A DNA stretch of 64,000 nt from assembly GCA_001986395.2 (NCBI GenBank), contig MQVO02000002.1, positions 2,480,001 through 2,544,000 on the forward strand. Direction: 5' to 3'. Origin of the DNA: Irpex lacteus (taxonomy: Eukaryota; Basidiomycota; Agaricomycetes; Polyporales; Irpicaceae). The translations under genes were made by a program, and so were the position numbers. Positions 47,753 to 59,157 of this stretch are shown in pieces. How positions within the stretch are numbered: the first letter of the stretch is position 1; each line of letters begins with the position of its first letter. The notes beneath the pieces are model-generated. The model ran no database searches and was not told the origin of the DNA. It saw only the letters and a list, made by a program, of their open reading frames with translations.

Positions 47753-50700
47753 GGCTAAGCTTGAAGGGCAGGTAGACCTCGAAGTGTTATCTTGCGGCGT
47801 GAGGCGCATATATAGGCCCCACTGGTGGAAGCGTATCCACGGCACCACATGCTCCTACGCTGTCCGATAAAAGCTACCAGAGGAAGGCATGGGGTCCCAT
47901 GCGTTATCGTGCCTGAAGCAACACAGATCTGTCGCTCGCCGGCCGCCAGCGGGAAACTCCAGATCTCCCAGGAAGTATTTCTGGCCACACGCAACCCAAG
48001 TGTATATCAGCATCAAAACTTGTCCTGCTCATCTTGCGATAAGTAGAAGAAACTAACCAAAAGCTCCAGATGTGTCTGTTTATTGAACAGGCGCTGAAAC
48101 ATCGTGTAGTACTTCAAGGTTCCAGAACGCATCGTCCTTGGTAGCGTTTCGCCAGCCCTCGACTGGGTATCAAAGGGTATCAAGCCCTCCGCCGAACATA
48201 CGAAATGCGCATGTAACGTAAGCGATGACCTATCATTTCTGCGACGTATACCCTGAAGCAGGCCCTGATAAGCCGGCTATATATGGCAACGGGTGCTGAG
48301 AAAAGCTTGCATCTCTGTACAGAATGTAAAATCTACACACCGACATCTCAATGAGTATGTTCTCCCAGATCCAGTGCGAGAACGTTTCGGCGGCACGAGC
48401 GTGGCATGAGCGCATGGCTTCTGTTCTCATGTGGACGAGCAGATAAGAATTCGGAGGTTGCTGATAGGGTAGGCGACTTCCCATCATTCATACGATAACC
48501 CTGCTAGTGGGTGGATATAGTCTGAGGGACCATTCGGTTCCATTGTGCTATCGCAAGGCAAACGGAGTAACGCCAACGCCATCCGCAGTTGTAATCCATG
48601 TATAAATGCACTACGAACAGCCTACGAGATTCTGCTCGTGAACTTGCCAAACTGCGGAAGTGGGTCCCATATTGCACCCAAAGCAGCATCAACTATTAGC
48701 GCACAACGATAGATAAGGACTTTTGTCTTACTTCTAATATTAAGCTGATCACCCGGTGGCCATCAATGTTTTTCCATCAATTCCGAAAAGAACAAGTCTC
48801 GTTCGCGTAACTTTGGTTCATGACGCTCCTGGATGCCAAGTGAGCCAAATACCTCGATCAAAAGAGGAAACATCGTGCATCACCGCCCGCACATCTGCTC
48901 CCTTCACGTTGTCTGAACCCAGCGACGGAGGACGGAGGAGCTGAAGTCTGCTGAAGTTTGAAATATGAACTCACGGATCATTTCAATTATCCTAGGCGCA
49001 CTGTGGGGAGAGCCTATTATAGTAAGTGTCTTCAGAATCGAAGGCGGACCGCCTCGCCGACTCGGCCAGACACTCCTATATAGATAAGAGAAGAGGTTCA
49101 TAGTGCCAGTGGGCAGGGATCCAAAGCTGATAGACTTTGCGCTGGCCACTAACTGCCGATTCCAAGGCCGTTCTAGTATGTATCTTCTTTGCAGCCGTGT
49201 TGGGTATCGTGCGGTGTCGGTGTGGTGTCGGTAGCATGTAAAGAATCCGTTATCTGAGCAGGGTGTGCTCCTTGCGCTTTTAGCCATTGACGTATATCAC
49301 TAGTTCGGAAAACATATCAGTCTGTGGCCATATGCTGATGGTACACGAGGTGTTCATATGCCATACGTACCTCATGATGGATTGCCTCTCTTACTGTGGG
49401 CGGCGATGGATGGTGAGTTGGCAACAATAATAGTGATACTTGGCGAGGAGACTTCCGGATGGCGCCATGACACTCCCCTAATGGCCTCAAGTCGACTATC
49501 ATGTAGCTCTATGTAGCTTCACATTCTAAAAATGATGCATGCGAAGATGTAAGTATCCAAAGTGACATCACTTATTTAAGGAAACTATACTGTGCCTGGA
49601 TCTCCAAGCACTGAAGTGCTCGACTACACGTCATCACGATTCTCAGGATGCACAAACTTTGCATATGGTTTTGAATATCCTCGAAGAAGTGGTTCCAAAT
49701 TCCTCGAAGAAGGCGTCGCTGATGAGTATCTTCAAGCGTCAGGAACACAGTCTTCAGGGACAGGTACAACGCTACACAGCAATGGAAAACTTGCCGGGCA
49801 CGACAGACCGAATGGGTGCACAGAAGGATCCAGCAGAAACAGGCAAGTATCCACCTGATGGGCCTAACCCTATTGCCCAATGGGTTCCGGGTCACAGGCG
49901 AGGCCGTGGCGGAGGCAAATGCTATCTTCTCCAAAATAGCATCATGAGCGATCGAGTGTCTTCGTGATCGATGATACTCTGCATCCTTTGACGTTGCCTA
50001 TCAGGTCGCGTGCCCCTGGCGGCAGGGGCGCGCCTAGGTGCGCACTATAGAAAGATAAGCTTTCTTTTCTAAAATTCAGGTAGAAGGAACGATCGTTCGT
50101 TAGATATCAGCGTATTATAAATAGAACACACCTAGTTCCCCCTCAGAACACCTCCGAATTATCGGCCCATAAGTGTAGTCTACGGCCGATCGTTAGCTCT
50201 AGACAGATAAGTAGTTGCCGTGGTAGGGAGACTACCACCATCTCATGATATACCTTCGCACAGCGTGTCATGAAATCTGCCTGAGATACATTCTGCCATC
50301 AGCGAGAGATTGGTACATTGAACGTTGCAGAGATAGCACGTACTAATATGCGATTAGTGCGCGACGCGTCTGATTCCTTCGCTTCAAGAAGAACTTGGTG
50401 GTACTTAGAAGACACAACAAACAATGAAGGCCGTCGCATCCTAGTGTCATTTCACTGTCTGAAAGCTAGATTTGTAGTGAGCGAGAGGTCGATGCACGTT
50501 ACAGCAACAGCACGTACTTGAATGCGCTCAGACGCGTCCCTCGCTTCAGAAAATATCGATCAATTGCCAGTTCGTCACATACAATGAGCGTTCGACGTTT
50601 CTGAGCAACACTCACAGATACTGTTGCTTCAGTGGCCATTCGACTCGAGAGTCGAGAGCATTCGCCAGCTGGCTAAATCAGGTTATAAGTATCATGATCA

Positions 50701-50931
50701 CCGTCCGAGTCATGCTGCCTGCAGCTGGCGCTTACTGGCCTCGGACGCGCTATGTCATGCTGTGACACAGTCACGTAGATATCACGCGCCACGTGCCGAG
50801 GACCTACACGCGCACATTGCGTGGCGTCGCTCTTAACGAGACTGCTTATTGACCACGACGGTGTAATAACCTCGTATACGCTTGACAAACTCCTGACCAT
50901 TTGATTTAATAGGCAGCTAGGAACTTAACGA
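47753..50931. other. 3.2 kb gene-poor region
   Basis: No convincing gene on either strand. The left 150 bp is the promoter of the transporter. Open frames of 60-120 codons (for example 49572-49934 minus and 49659-49967 plus) overlap each other and match no family I know. Two short diverged direct repeats are visible near 50330-50400 and 50505-50560, sharing a CACGTACT..ATGCG core and a GACGCGTC element. The region may hold decayed sequence. Confidence 0.4.
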
Positions 50932-52856
50932 ATGCCGCCACTCGAGGTGACAGATAGCGCAACGACGTGGACGCCCGTCGATGGCTCGGCGACGGAGGCC
51001 ATTGCCACTGACGGCAAGCATCAAACTACGGTGGTCACTGAAGAGGTATGCTCCCAATTGCTATAGTCACTGGTGACGTGATACCACTGAAATCGAGTTG
51101 TAAAGGTGGTCATCGCAGGAGACGAGATCGAAGAACAATACACCCAACTTTCTTTCACCTGGTCGGGCAAAGCGTACCAACTAGACATCGCAGGATCAGA
51201 CAGGTACAGTATCATCTCTTCAGTGTTCCTCCTGGGAATATAGTGCGCTTACACAGCTCACGCGAAATACAAGGGTATTTGATCTGAAAGTTGCGCTGTA
51301 CTCCTTGACGAACGTCCCACCAGAACGCCAGAAAATACTCGGTCTTGTGAAAGGCAAATTGCCTTCAGACGAGGTTGCCGTGTAAGCTTGTCTTTGATGC
51401 TGAGGCCATGATATCACGACGGCGCTGATATATCCTGCTTTCTTCATGAAGGTCAGAGCTTAAACTGGTACCGGGGAAGAAGTTCTCGTTGATCGGAACA
51501 CCGCAAGGCGACGAGATCAAGGATCCTTCTCGCAAGTGTTCACTCCACTCTCGAGAGCTCTGGCACTATCAATCTGACTTGACTCATTGCGTTACACTGC
51601 GTAGAGATTGAATTTCTCCCTGACGTGGTGAACGACCTCGACGTCGACTTCAGCGCCGACCCGAAAGCAGCCGCCTCATACGCCAACGACCAACGCAATC
51701 TCCGGAAGATAAGAGAACACACGGCGAAGCTGAAAGTAGACGTCGTATATCCGTTTAGAGAGGGTAAACGACTGCTGGTGCTCGACATCGATTACAGTAA
51801 TTGCTTTTCCCGATGACTGTTCGACGAATTGTGGTATGGCTTATGCTGGCTTTGTTTCTTTTCTAAGCTATTCTGGATACGAAGCCGCTCACGACGGGCG
51901 CGCTCCCTCCGAATGAGTGTGCGAGACCGGGGCTGCATGAATTTTTGGAGGCGGTTTATCCTTATTATGATATATGTATCTGGTGCGTCACGTCGTGTGA
52001 GTTTACCATCCAACCAACTTTACATATTATACTTTACTTTCATGCAGGTCACAAACGAGTTGGATATGGCTCGAGACGAAGCTCGTTGAGTTGGGGATGC
52101 TCGGCGGACCCCATAATTACCAGGTACATTTGCTTGTTATTCACGGACCATAGCTACTACTTGACCACTGAATTATAATGTCCACACAGATATCGTTCGG
52201 TAAGAATACAATCGCATACAAGTCATGCTCTTCCTTGTATTGCATTTTAACTGAACCAGCACAGTCCTCGACAAGACATGCATGTTCACCGTGTTCTCCG
52301 AGAGAGAAGGAAAACAATACAAACACTCCGTCAAAGCACTACAAATCATATGGAACCATTTCAAGCAGTTGTAAGCACCATTTCACCCTATCTTATCAGC
52401 TTGCTTCCCAACCCAACGTCTCCTCTCCTTTTATCTGTAGTGGCCCACACAACACCATCCACATCGACGATCTAGTAAGCTCACCGCCCACTTCTTCCAC
52501 TTCCACTTCTCCTAATACTTCGAAACCACTAACAAACTGAATTTTATACTCAAACTCAAATTTGCGTGCATTTTTAGGGAAGAAACTTCGCCCTAAACCC
52601 AAACCAAGGGCTCAAAATCTCCGCGTACAAAGACTGCTACACACCCGTCGCGCACGCGGACCGCGAGCTCGAGAAGGTGGGGCGGTATATGGTGCATATC
52701 GCCTCTGCGTATGAGAGCTTTGCGGCTTTGAACCATAAGGTGAGGCTACAACTTTTCAAAGCTGTCTTTCTTAGTTGGGATCGCATGCACTGATGATGAT
52801 CTAAATGCCACTTTGAGGATTGGAAGAATGTCGTCAAGTCTTTACCACCTCCGTAA
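50932..52856 (+). CDS. ubiquitin-like domain CTD/proteasome phosphatase (UBLCP1-type)
   Basis: UBLCP1 dephosphorylates the nuclear 26S proteasome through a UBL domain that docks on Rpn1. Twelve exons (50932-51045, 51106-51203, 51274-51381, 51452-51531, 51605-51796, 51868-51982, 52048-52123, 52190-52199, 52265-52370, 52441-52474, 52578-52739, 52818-52856) close in phase at 377 residues. The ubiquitin-like domain is at about 45-125 (FTWSGKAYQLDIAG, LYSLTNVPPERQKILGLVKG, LKLVPGKKFSLIGTP). The HAD phosphatase domain follows: LLVLDIDYTILDTKPL with the DxDxT nucleophile pair, ECARPGLHEFLEAVYPYYDI, SQTSWIWLETKLVELGM, VLDKTCMFTV, IIWNHFKQFG, NTIHIDDLGRNFALNP. Exon 8 is 10 nt. The intron after exon 4 fits only as a GC-AG intron. 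Family members have DLDYT; here it is DIDYT. Confidence 0.94.
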
Positions 52857-53500
52857 TAACTCGAGTCCAGGCCTGGCAGTGGCGGCTTGAAGGAGGACCG
52901 GAGGAGGAGTGCTTGTATACCACCTTGGCCATGAGTACTGAGTGCTGGTACGATATACCGCAGAACGATATGATTGCTCACACCACGAATTGTGACTGGT
53001 GACTGTTTCTATACCCAACGATGTACGCTACTGTATAACCCCCTGATGTATTCTCATCTTCACAAATGTGGGCCGATGCACACTACCAATGCAATTGTGT
53101 GGCAGCTGAAGGGAATGTCACGCATCAAAGCTCCTCGGTCACGCGTCACTGTCACACGCCGGCCATGACGCCAGAAACATGAGTCACCCACGACGGGCTT
53201 CAAAGTTCGTACCCTCGGAACCGACTCTCGCGGCCAAGTCAACTTCATATGTATACAGGAACATAGGCACAACTTGAAAATCATTCGTTAATCAGGGGAC
53301 AACGTGGACCCATATGTGCATCTTGTCATGGATCGGAGGGAGACAAGGGGAGCGTGGTTTTAGGTGCGGATGGTGTTGGGCGTGTACCGCACCAGTTACC
53401 AGTGGTAGACATGAGGGACATTGCAGCATATGCGTTGATGCGTATACGAGATGAATATAATACACAAGTCAAGTTTCTTTCTTCTTATTGCCATGTACGC
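52857..53500. other. convergent 3' flanks of UBLCP1-type gene and CSN8
   Basis: About 640 bp, no gene seen. Confidence 0.45.
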
Positions 53501-54641
53501 TCATTCCAGCTTCAAACTAGCAACAGCATGGAACGTCGCCAGCGTCGAATTACCTACATCCACACATATGAGATGCATAACGAGAACAACGAAATCAACG
53601 AAGGCCTACTCACCGAAGTTGACATTCGTGGTGGAGAGACTTGAGCTCTTCGGGATGGGCGTCGGTGAGAGCGTTTGTGTCGTGGGATCGTAGTGCCATT
53701 TAAACTGCGTCGCGACTGTACCGTGAACAGATAATAGACAATGTGAGTCATAGCGATACTCGGAGGTAGAGTACGGGTGTGTAAGTACCTTCGAGGACTC
53801 GCTCCGCGGGCAAACTCAAGTACGATTGGACAAGAGGTAGTGGGACGGAGGTGTATGCGCGAGATAGCAGCTCGAAGGTTTTGCGTCGGAAGCCATCTGT
53901 ACATATACACACCACCATCCATCACGCTGTCTCAAACGTAGAATAACATTGACGACGTACCTAAGAACTTCTCCAAAAGACTGTCCACGACGGGTTTCAA
54001 TTCATCGGGCGTGTCGGCGCCTTGTGCTGCTTCGTGCACTCGTGTGGCAAGGGAATATATACTGTCGTATTTGCGTCCGTTGACGGCGACGACGAGGCTT
54101 AGGAGTGCTTTGGGGAGTTGGTGGTCTCCTGTGAGGTTGTTTGGGAGGCGACTTAGTGCGTGGATGGCTGGAGGGCTAGCGGAGTATACGTATGATCAGC
54201 GACATTACAGGAAATAGCGATGGGGTTTGAAGCTCACATGTCGTCAATGATCAGGTAGCTCAAAACCAAAGGAGCGACGACAAGCAGCCGTTCAGGCCGG
54301 TTATCTCCCGTAACCTACACCCACAATTCGCATCTGCACATAACATATAAAGCATAATCACAACGCACGTTCAGATCAGCAGTCTCAGCCACCTGCACAA
54401 CCTCCTCGAACTTCCCATGGCTCACAAGGTCAACAATCCCAGCGAACGCATCTCTGTACGGGCTTGCTGCGGCGATTGGTATGGTTGGAACAGGCGGAGG
54501 ATGTGCGATTGTCTGTTCAGTCGGTGGCGCATCGGTGGTGGTGGTGGTAGATGTGGGAGCGGGTTCGGGCGCGGTGGTTGTGCGAGTGGCGTCTTCGATC
54601 TCGAGGGCTGAAGATGGTGGGGGTGTAGGTGGCCCGCTCAT
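53501..54641 (-). CDS. csn8: COP9 signalosome subunit 8 (CSN8)-like
   Basis: The COP9 signalosome removes Nedd8 from cullins and so regulates SCF ligases. Six exons (54641-54369, 54314-54238, 54175-53961, 53896-53789, 53715-53614, 53553-53501) close in phase at 275 residues. The N-terminal 60 residues are Thr/Pro/Ala-rich. The CSN8/PSMD8/eIF3K helical region follows: ASPYRDAFAGIVDLVSHGKF, EEVVQVAETADLN, RLLVVAPLVLSYLIIDD, then PAIHALSRLPNNLTG. The winged-helix end reads RKTFELLSRAYTSVPLPLVQ, SYLSLPAERVLEVATQFKWH and finishes NSTLATFHAVASLKLE. The assignment to CSN8 rather than Rpn12 rests on length and the SVPLPLVQSYLSL wording. Divergent from the NECAP gene with 281 bp between start codons. 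Confidence 0.85.
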
Positions 54642-54922
54642 TTCGTTGATATTCGCCGATATTGTGTACTAGTGGTTTGTGAAAGGAGGATTGGAGGCGG
54701 GATGGGATGGCTGGAAGAGATCTAAAGACGCGCCTTGGTGCACGCGAGCTTGGATGGACGCGTCGTCGACACGTGGGGATAAGATGCAATAGATATCAGC
54801 GCCGGAGGCACTGCAGACTGTTCTTGTCAAACGACCGCTACGTTCTCTACAACGATCTTGAACGGTGCACGTATACTTACTACTTACTTTCACTTAAGAA
54901 GCAACGCTACGTATCGGATACC

Positions 54923-55966
54923 ATGGAAGGATTCGGCGAAGACGAGATCGAGAGCGTGTTGTACATCGGACGGGAGGTATCAGGTACGCACCTTTGTTCT
55001 TACACCGTTCACTGGAGGTCGTCAGCGATGACACATACACGCGACATTCCCAGTCTTCAAGATCCCACCGTTGAAGAAGAACGAAGGCCATCGAGCCCAA
55101 GAATGGGGCGATCTCGGTCAGCCCTTGTGGAAAGGCAGACTACGCATCATCGAGCGATCCGCAGGAGTATCGATCCAGTTCGAGGATAACACCACAGGTA
55201 TGTTCCTCCCACTCTTCCCACTTCCCATTGCCTCTTCTAACCTCTTTGTCAGGCGAATGTGCGATATATTCCTAACTGATCACAATTCAACTTGTCGCTG
55301 AGGGTTACTGTATTGTATATGACACTATGAAAGGACAGTATTCGCCAAGGCAGAATACGACCCCGCGAAGCCGAGCGTAGAAGCCGTGCTGGACTCGTCA
55401 AGGTATTTCGTCGTGAGGGTGGAGGATAACGGACGGCGCGCGTATATAGGGATGGGATTCCTTGAGCGGACGGATAGCTTTGATTTTAGTGAGCAGTCCC
55501 GCTACCTGTCGAGATCACTCGAAAGATACGATGCTGACTTTTACAATAGACGTGGCGCTGCAAGATTACACCAAGTACGCATCCTTCTCCCTCCCCCTCC
55601 CCCTCCCCCTCTTCCTCCCTCCTTGTCTCCTTCCCTCCTCCCTCCATTCCCTCCTCCTTCCACCCATCTCTAACCACCCCACTCCACCCCAACAGACGAT
55701 GGCGAGCCCTCCAAAACCCAACAACCCCCGACACAGACACATCCTCCCCACACGTCCCCGCAGGCCCCAAGAAAGACTACTCCCTCAAGGACGGACAGAC
55801 GTTTTCTATCTCTATTCCTGGACGTACTGCCAAGGCGAGTACGAGTGTGACGAGTGATTTGTTGGGAGGGGGAGGAGGAGGAGGTGGAGGAGGAGGAAGT
55901 GGGGGAGGAGGGGTGGGTGTGCCGTTGTTGCCGCCTCCGCCGCCTGGTGCGCCGAGGAGGAGATAA
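54923..55966 (+). CDS. NECAP-like clathrin adaptor-associated protein (DUF1681)
   Basis: NECAP proteins bind the AP-2 adaptor and act in clathrin-mediated endocytosis. Six exons (54923-54983, 55054-55197, 55253-55258, 55339-55488, 55550-55574, 55696-55966) close in phase at 218 residues. The DUF1681 PH-like domain fills residues 1-150: [96 protein letters not shown]. It then has [18 protein letters not shown] and a Gly-run tail that ends [14 protein letters not shown]. The AP-2 ear-binding WxxF motif of animal NECAPs is absent from the tail. Exon 3 is a 6-nt microexon (GCGAAT) needed to spell TTGELFAKAEY; without it the conserved wording is broken. A long pyrimidine tract fills the last intron. 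Confidence 0.94.
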
Positions 55967-56127
55967 AGTGTGAGGTGATGGAAAGGCTTGGAGGGTGTAT
56001 GTATTCGGTAGGATCATGGTTTTGTTTTATGGTGATTTGGTTTGAACTTTGGAGGAGTGTTTCTGCACTTTAGCTGGAGCATATGGATTTTGTGGCTGGA
56101 TCTGTCGAAATGGTACGCCTACATTCT
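55967..56127. other. 3' flank of the NECAP gene
   Basis: No gene. Leads directly into the tandem-repeat array. Confidence 0.4.
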
Positions 56128-57692
56128 GTCTTGACAAGTTACCTTCTTGTTTTCGGGACACGATAACACGCTGTGACTGAATCCTTTCGAACGTGGTCTC
56201 TTGTGATGTTCAGTGGTAAGGCGTTCCATCACACTGATTTTACTTTGAAGGGCTGATTGTTTAACATTCAACAGTAATAACTATGGCAAGTCTACACCTA
56301 GACTCCGAGGCTCAACACACTGTAGCCCGTTCGATCGTGGATAACGCCACACCAGAACACCAGAATACGCCCAGCCAGTACTATTAACACAGTGTATACA
56401 AATGCGCTATGCCACACTAAGCTACCTCCCTAGTTTTCTTGGGAGTCGAAAATATGCGACGACTCGAAGCTTTTTGACGAGATTTGTCACCTCGGGGTGT
56501 AGCTTGTGATGTTTAGTGGTGCGACATTCTGTCCCCCTTATTCCACTTCAAGAGCTGACATCGATCCTTAAATAGTGACTCAGTTCTAAATAATATGCAC
56601 CAGATCGCGTCGGGTGTGTGCAGCGCTGTGAGGTGAGGTACTTCGTCTTATTTGTACAGTTTGGGGTGATCGATATCTTCATATTGATTCGATCGTATAG
56701 AAACTTCATGCTCGTACTCCCGACACTTTGTAGTCCCTCGAAGCCTTCGTCCTTGTTCTATCGTGGATGACGACACAATACGTCCCTTACAAACTCAGTG
56801 AATCGTCGATAGACTATCTTGACAAGCTAACTTACGTCTTGTTTTGTTGGGAACCGAAGTCACGCTCTGACTGCGAGCTATCTGACGAGATTTACACTTA
56901 TCAGGTCGATGAAGCCTGTGATGTTTAGTGGTTACGCACTCTATCACATTTGTTTAACTTTGAAGGGCTGATTGTTTTATGGTGGGGAGCCTCATCCCTT
57001 ATCTAACGACCATTGCACGTAGTATCGGGATGTATACAACACTAGGAGGTATGGTTCTCTATCATATTTGTACTAGTTCAGGTAGCTAATGATTTCATAG
57101 TGATTTTATCGTAGAGAGTATTCATGCTCGTTATCTTATCGTACTCCCAACACTTTGTAGTCTGACGAGGCTCTCATTCTTGCCCTACGAGGATGAATAC
57201 ATAGTACGTCCTCTGTATCGCTGATACGCTACCTTGCTAAACTAACACCCTGCTTTGTTAGGAGGCGAAGTCACGCCCTGACTGCGTGCTATCTAACGAG
57301 GGTTACAATTGTCAGGTCGTGTCAGAATGAAGCCTATGGTGAAGTACTCTATCATGTTGTTCAACTTCAGAGAGCTCATCGTCTGATATAGAATCTAGAT
57401 TTCATGCACTCACTTCGTAGCTTGTCGAGGGTCCTCGTGCCTGTGCTTGATTGTTGCCTTAAATCATTGCACGGGAATGTATAGAACGGTGTGAGGTAGG
57501 ACACTATCATATATGTACAGGTCAGATGACTAATACTTCCATGGTTTTCCTCGTATAGAAAGTTCCGGTTCGTACTCCCAACACTGTGCAGCCTCACAGG
57601 ACTTTCCGCCTTGTTGTATCGAGAATGACGACACAATACGTCCCTTATAAGCTGAGCGTATCGCCGATAGATCTCTGCGAAATATGCACGAT
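56128..57692. repeat. array of four diverged tandem repeats, unit about 300-410 bp
   Basis: The same ordered motifs recur four times. Copies start near 56128, 56420, 56818 and 57230. Each has a CTTGACAAG/CTTGCTAAA-type start, a TTGTTTTGTTGGGA-like part, a TCACGC.CTGACTG part, the core TGTGATGTTTAGTGGT and an ACTTTGAAGGGCTGATTGTTT end. A second block (TACTCCCAACACTTTGTAGTC, then GACGACACAATACGTCCCTTA) recurs between them, near 56715, 57145 and 57575. Copies are substantially diverged. There is no long open frame, so it is non-coding or decayed. Confidence 0.75.
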
Positions 57693-59157
57693 AATCCACC
57701 TCGAGCACCAAGGTTCGACAGCTTTCTCGGACAAAAGCGGCTCTAAAGTTTGTTCAAACCATCATTGTATTGCAACAGAAGCTCCCGAGCCCCGTCCGTA
57801 AGGAAGGTGAGCCCTGATATTCTCGGAAGCGAACTGCTCTGAAGGTAGATCTTTACAACTGCTGTGCCAACGATGTAGCGACTCAGAGCGTCGAGCCGCC
57901 GGTATGTTTCCGTTGGAATGTGAACGCGCCATATCGACGGGGATCCGTTACCCTGGGCCGATATACTCGAGGATCTCAGCAAATACCACCCAAGACTGCG
58001 CATTCGAGTGTTATGCATGACAATATGCCCGAGTGCAGATTATTGGTCTTAGAGTGACCAAGCATTAGTCAAGCATGTCACTTTTGTCGGCCTCGGTAGA
58101 CACGTGGAAGCTCAAAGTTCTGATAATTCGCGCTAGATGAGGAACATGTGCGTCGACGTTCCTCAATCTCAACCGAAGTGCAACCGTGTTCGCTGTAGCG
58201 CGCATACATATAACATCGGATATACCCCGCATTGCCCCACATACCACCCATGGTGCATGGAGTTCTTCTCCCAACACCCCAACCACCATTATCTCTATAT
58301 CCGACCTAATTTTGGCCCAGGCAGGTCGTAAAGCACACTGCACACTTGTTCGCGCACTCAATAGAATACCTGCACAGTTCGCCAGTGTCTGACAGTTTCC
58401 CCGCATTGGACCCAACAGCCACCGAATATCACAAGACCCGAAGCCATCAGTCTTCTGTCTCTTGTCGCTGTCTGCCTATGCTTGTGCTCACGAATTCGCT
58501 ATATCCGCACACAATATGGTGACTGCGCCTTCCGGATCAGAATTGATTCATTGTCAAGTGATTTCACGTCCTTCGCGACATGACTGACCCCCTGTGGTCG
58601 CACATCAGTGAGCATTGTACGTCGAAGGTTAACATTCTGTAGCGTGACTTACAATGTGATATGCCTTCAGGAATAGCACCCGACTATGACTTTGCTCTAC
58701 TAGTGAAGACAATCAACGTCCAGCAATATTCTCTATCACTCCTGAACGTATCGCACCCCAGCATAGCAACAGCGTTTCGTCGGCAAGATATTAAGCACGT
58801 CATGGAGTTTTCAACGGCTTAACCGAGCTTGTACCGAAGTGGACGGCAGTTCGCTGAACGTTCGGGTGTGCTTTTTGTAACCCGTCGTCGAAGATGATGT
58901 GTAGGTATGACCGCAGCCTCATGACCCCACCCATAACGTCCGTCGTCCAGCAACTGACCCTCCCCGACGTCTATCCGCTACCAATGCTCGGGTCTACGCC
59001 GGAATTATGGTATTCTTCCACTAGTGGGCCTGAACGATGCAAAACGGTACTTCTGATGAGCCCATCTCTGTAATATTTTCGGTATATAAGAAGTGGTATT
59101 GTCGGCTAAGGTTCTACAGGATCCACATCCCACTGAGACGAATCCACTGCCAGTGCA
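57693..59157. other. intergenic, possible relic, promoter of cellobiohydrolase
   Basis: Minus-strand frames at 57743-58018 and 58065-58415 have Leu-rich wording (for example VALRLRLRNVDAHVP) that could be a relic of an F-box/LRR gene, but no F-box is found. The right end holds the promoter of the cellobiohydrolase, with a GTGGGG (CreA-like) site on the minus strand near 58925. Confidence 0.35.
59083..59090 (+). promoter_or_regulatory. TATA box of cellobiohydrolase II
   Basis: TATATAAG lies 75 bases upstream of the ATG, typical for strongly induced fungal genes. Confidence 0.65.

Noticed and set aside
49572..49967. Overlapping frames on both strands in the gene-poor gap
   Set aside because: Neither has a recognisable domain, and they overlap in opposite directions.
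50000..50060. Short GC-rich palindrome near CCCCTGGCGGCAGGGGCGCGCC as a possible regulatory site or terminator
   Set aside because: Isolated short palindromes are common by chance and there is no gene next to it.
57743..58415. Leu-rich minus-strand frames resembling an F-box/LRR tail
   Set aside because: No F-box, no clear splice structure and only loose wording; kept as a possible relic within the intergenic note.
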